Positions 61,325-64,000 of a DNA stretch of 64,000 nt are shown piece by piece (the stretch's first letter is position 1; every line of letters begins with the position of its first letter). Under the pieces are notes generated by a model. The model was not told where the DNA came from and did no database searches. It saw only the letters and a list, made by a program, of their open reading frames with translations. The stretch covers positions 52,815-116,814 of the forward strand of contig PBDJ01000022.1 in NCBI GenBank assembly GCA_002717365.1, read 5' to 3'. Both the position numbers and the translations under genes were made by a program. This stretch comes from Acidimicrobiaceae bacterium (GTDB taxonomy: Bacteria > Actinomycetota > Acidimicrobiia > Acidimicrobiales > MedAcidi-G1).

Positions 61325-61535
61325 GAGTTCTTGAACGCTCGTCCGCCTAGCCAAGGACCAAATACAACTCCAATACCCGGGTGCCCCAAAACGAAACAGG
61401 CCTGCCCTATGAACTGCGTCTGCACCCTTGCCACTGTAGGGCCACCCTGGGCCATCAAATGCGGCTATGACCGTCTCCTACGATGAACGGCACTATCGCT
61501 CACCCAAGGGTATCGATTCGTCACCTAACGCTGAT

Positions 61536-63647
61536 TCAACAACCCGCCTGCCCTGGTACAGCACAGAGAGACGCATGTTTGGATGCCTCCGTGTAACCAA
61601 GATGGTCATAGATCTCACTTACGATCTGCCACCTCTCCGCGTTCGTCCCATCGGCCGACATGGATACCGTGCCAAGAGCCTCAAAGGTTGCCAATAGTTG
61701 GCTTGCGCGCTCCTCGCTACCTGTCAAGGCGAAGAATCCTGCCGCCTCAACGAGCACACCAGCTCCGTGGGGGTCTAGTCGGACAGCCTCCTCGTACCAT
61801 TGGCCAGCTACTTCCAATCGGTTCATTCGAATCGCTGCCCGAGCAACCTGGACCGCTGCGAAAGCATTCCCTGGCTTAAGGCGGGCAATCTCCTGGCGCT
61901 CTTCGAAGGCAATCTCGTGCATCTGGTTCTTTTCATGCAGGTCTGCCAATCGCTCCAGGTAGGCGCTGTTCCGAGGCTGCAGGTTTACCGCTTTCTGGAA
62001 CTCCTCGCCGGCCAACCCTGGGTTTCGCTCGTTCCTGGCCTCTTGACCCCGGTAGGCGGCCATATCGGCCCGCAGCGGCGCCGAGAGCGGAACAAGGGCA
62101 AGGAGAAACACGACAAGGAGTCCAGCTCCCACCACCCGCTGGCCGTTGCCAACAAGCCGCCGACTCAACGGCAACTCCAGCACCGGCAGGGATTCCCTCA
62201 CTCCGCCAGCTAGGAGAACCCCACCCAGAACCCACTGTGTGGAGATAAGTCCAGGTACATCAATCGAAACGCTGGCCTGAATCTGATATCCGAGCCATGC
62301 AGCCAAGACGGCCCCAAAAAATAGCCGGGACTCGGCCTCGGACCTTCGGACAGCCTGGACCCCGTAATAGCCCACTACCAGAAGGATCCCAACGTAGGCA
62401 ATGGCCAGGATGACACCACCACCGCTCAGGATGCCGAGTAGGACGCTGTGTGGTGAATCTGCATGGGAAGTCTCCAGGCTGACGGCCCGTTCAATCGAGC
62501 GGTGTGCAGTGAAGTAGTTCGGGTACGCCTCAAGGCCGGTGCCAACTATTGGGCTCGTCTTGAAAACCGAAAGGGCTACCCTCCAATACTCGAGACGGTT
62601 GGAGAGGCCGCTTTCGACACCGTCGAGTATTCGACGGAAAAGGAAGATGCCTGAAACCACGCCGACAGAAAGCGTGGCGCCCAGCCACAGCCGACCAGAC
62701 CCATTTCCTTTGCGGTCACCGTCGTCTAGGGCGGGCACAGGTCGATCCAACCCGATCGCGAGTCTGGCGCAGCCTGCCAGGAGAGCCATGACACCCAGAA
62801 GAAGACCAACTCCGGGATCGTCGAACAGGATCGGCAGGCCACCAACAACCGCCGCTACCGGCAAGGCCACTAGGACTGCTACCGGACGGTTACTCCTGCA
62901 TCCTTGCAACGCCCAGTTGGCGAGGACGCCTAGTGCAACAAATGCTGCCACATACCCTTGAAATGCTCCCAGGTAGGCCAACGCCACCACGGATGCGCCA
63001 ATCACGGCCCCTGATCCAACCTTGACCACGGGTCCGCGGGTTGATCCGAATGGAACCCAGACCAGCAAGGGCAGGGTGAGTGCGACGAACCCTGCTGAGA
63101 AGTTCGGATTCCCAAGTGTTGAAAAGACCTGGGCGTCGTGGGTGCCTAGCCCGACGACCCAAGACAACGGATCCAACCCATAAGCCTGAAGCAGCGCATA
63201 GCTGACTACCGCCACATGCGCAATAACGAAGGCCTGTACCAACGGTTCAAGTGACCGGCGCCTTCCGAGGCGGAAGACAGCATGGAGGAGTCCGACACAC
63301 AGCCCGTAGGTGATGGCACCCGCCCCTCGCACGGTCAGACCCGTCAGAGCAACCCAGGTCTGACTCGAGAGAAATGAGGTCACGGCCAACGCTGTCAGGA
63401 AGGCAACCGAGGCAACCGAGACAACTACGGGTCCGCGCTCAAGACGACCAGTAACCACAATCCGATGGAAGCCCACCAGCAACACGGCTACGGCAACCGT
63501 CCACAGAAGCACCACCTGTGGGATAACGAAGATCCGAAGCGAAGTCGGGAATACGAGCGTCGGAACCCCGATGATCGCAACGATTAGCAAAGCAAGAAGG
63601 AGGCGGTCTGCAGGAGCGAGCCCACCCCTTTCCGTTCCTGCCACCAC
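61536..63647 (-). CDS. O-antigen ligase/polymerase (Wzy_C) with C-terminal TPR repeats
   Basis: 703 residues. About twelve membrane segments, with the large extracytoplasmic loop holding 'LSNRLEYWRVALSVFKTSPI' and 'IVGTGLEAYPNYFTAHRSIE', the Wzy_C signature with RxxxW and GxG around the active region, then 'TSHADSPHSVLLGILSGGG' (the H-x-S/N-x-x-L motif). From about 545 the chain is soluble with two or three TPR units ('EEFQKAVNLQPRNSAYLERL', 'AGQWYEEAVRLDPHGAGVLV'). It would polymerise or ligate undecaprenyl-linked glycan units. The TPR end may hold partners of an assembly complex. Transcribed in the direction of the five-gene run, 180 bases before it. Confidence 0.88.
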   Translation of the reverse strand: MVAGTERGGLAPADRLLLALLIVAIIGVPTLVFPTSLRIFVIPQVVLLWTVAVAVLLVGFHRIVVTGRLERGPVVVSVASVAFLTALAVTSFLSSQTWVALTGLTVRGAGAITYGLCVGLLHAVFRLGRRRSLEPLVQAFVIAHVAVVSYALLQAYGLDPLSWVVGLGTHDAQVFSTLGNPNFSAGFVALTLPLLVWVPFGSTRGPVVKVGSGAVIGASVVALAYLGAFQGYVAAFVALGVLANWALQGCRSNRPVAVLVALPVAAVVGGLPILFDDPGVGLLLGVMALLAGCARLAIGLDRPVPALDDGDRKGNGSGRLWLGATLSVGVVSGIFLFRRILDGVESGLSNRLEYWRVALSVFKTSPIVGTGLEAYPNYFTAHRSIERAVSLETSHADSPHSVLLGILSGGGVILAIAYVGILLVVGYYGVQAVRRSEAESRLFFGAVLAAWLGYQIQASVSIDVPGLISTQWVLGGVLLAGGVRESLPVLELPLSRRLVGNGQRVVGAGLLVVFLLALVPLSAPLRADMAAYRGQEARNERNPGLAGEEFQKAVNLQPRNSAYLERLADLHEKNQMHEIAFEERQEIARLKPGNAFAAVQVARAAIRMNRLEVAGQWYEEAVRLDPHGAGVLVEAAGFFALTGSEERASQLLATFEALGTVSMSADGTNAERWQIVSEIYDHLGYTEASKHASLCAVPGQAGC

Positions 63648-63783
63648 GGCGCTGATGATAGGTCACCAGTAAGAACGGACCGGGTAGCAGTCCCGTCTGC
63701 AGCAGGGGGTCAGATCTCTGAATGCTGCCTATCAGGTGGGCGGGGTCCCTCTAAGAGCCGGCCACCCGCAGATGTAACCGACC

Positions 63784-64000
63784 TCAGGCCAGGGCGCGAA
63801 TCAGGAATGCGGCCATCTCAGCTCGGGTGACGAACCGGTCCGGGCAGAACGAGGTAGGCGAACAACCAGAGGTGATACCACTCGCCTCCAGCGAAGCGAT
63901 CTCAGCCCCGAAGAAGTGGCCCCCAATGTCGGAAAACGGCATATCTCCTGCGGCAGATAAACCGAAGCCACGTACGAGAAATGCGGCCATCTCAGCTCGG
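63784..64000 (-). CDS. SLH-repeat surface protein, 5' part beyond the window
   Basis: The frame is open to the right edge and ends at 63784. The visible 72 residues hold the tail of one SLH repeat ('AEMAAFLVRGFGLSAAG') and one complete repeat ('FSDIGGHFFGAEIASLEASG', 'CSPTSFCPDRFVTRAEMAAF'). They match the repeats of the subtilisin at 20.5 kb in style, including the paired cysteines. The N-terminal, probably enzymatic or structural, part is not visible. Such repeats anchor proteins to the wall glycopolymer this locus may build. Confidence 0.85.
   Translation of the reverse strand, partial: RAEMAAFLVRGFGLSAAGDMPFSDIGGHFFGAEIASLEASGITSGCSPTSFCPDRFVTRAEMAAFLIRALA

Overview
The window looks like chromosomal DNA of a high-GC actinobacterium. 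Acidimicrobiia (marine or freshwater) is my best guess. The grounds are GTG/TTG starts, an LCP-type wall ligase, an actinobacterial biotin carboxylase-BCCP fusion, an LpdA-type flavoprotein and SLH repeats of the 'CPDxxVTRAEMAAFL' kind. No species can be named from the sequence alone. I find no rRNA, no intact tRNA and no CRISPR array.

Region 1 (1-10.3 kb) is GC-rich (a 60-base line at 9001 has 42 G/C). It carries two GT4 glycosyltransferases, an LCP protein, a PabC-like lyase, a biotin ligase head-to-head with a biotin carboxylase/BCCP gene, an LpdA-type flavoprotein gene broken by a one-base frameshift, and a GT2 glycosyltransferase. Region 2 (10.4-63.7 kb) is a very large surface-glycan locus of lower and patchy GC; 60-base lines at 12481 and 23821 have 25 and 19 G/C.

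The glycan locus holds about fifteen glycosyltransferases and a WecA/MraY-type initiating phosphotransferase. Nucleotide-sugar enzymes include a CapD-like 4,6-dehydratase, a UDP-sugar 6-dehydrogenase, several SDR epimerases/decarboxylases, RfbF and RfbG with an RmlC-like epimerase and a sugar C-methyltransferase, and a WecE aminotransferase with an N-formyltransferase. Modifying enzymes are an OafA-SGNH acyltransferase, YdjC and NodB deacetylases, a GNAT enzyme, five candidate methyltransferases and an AsnB amidotransferase. Two lipid-linked glycan exporters (a PglK-like ABC protein and a Wzx-like flippase) and an O-antigen-ligase/polymerase with TPRs complete the export and assembly side. A secreted subtilisin with SLH repeats sits in the middle, and another SLH protein runs off the right edge.

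The parts most worth attention are these: (a) a GT2-membrane-radical SAM fusion protein at 12.0-14.3 kb; (b) a three-gene wecE/GT2/formyltransferase cassette at 41.3-44.2 kb, bracketed by two diverged tRNA-like direct repeats and preceded by a decayed tyrosine integrase with an in-frame stop, which looks like a fossil integrative element; (c) a very AT-rich gene at 23.6-24.3 kb with a possible ParB/sulfiredoxin-like C-terminus; (d) a CDP-sugar branch that appears to make a C-methylated 6-deoxysugar without the RfbH dehydrase; (e) the frameshifted lpdA. Functions are read from motifs and remembered families, and no database search was run.
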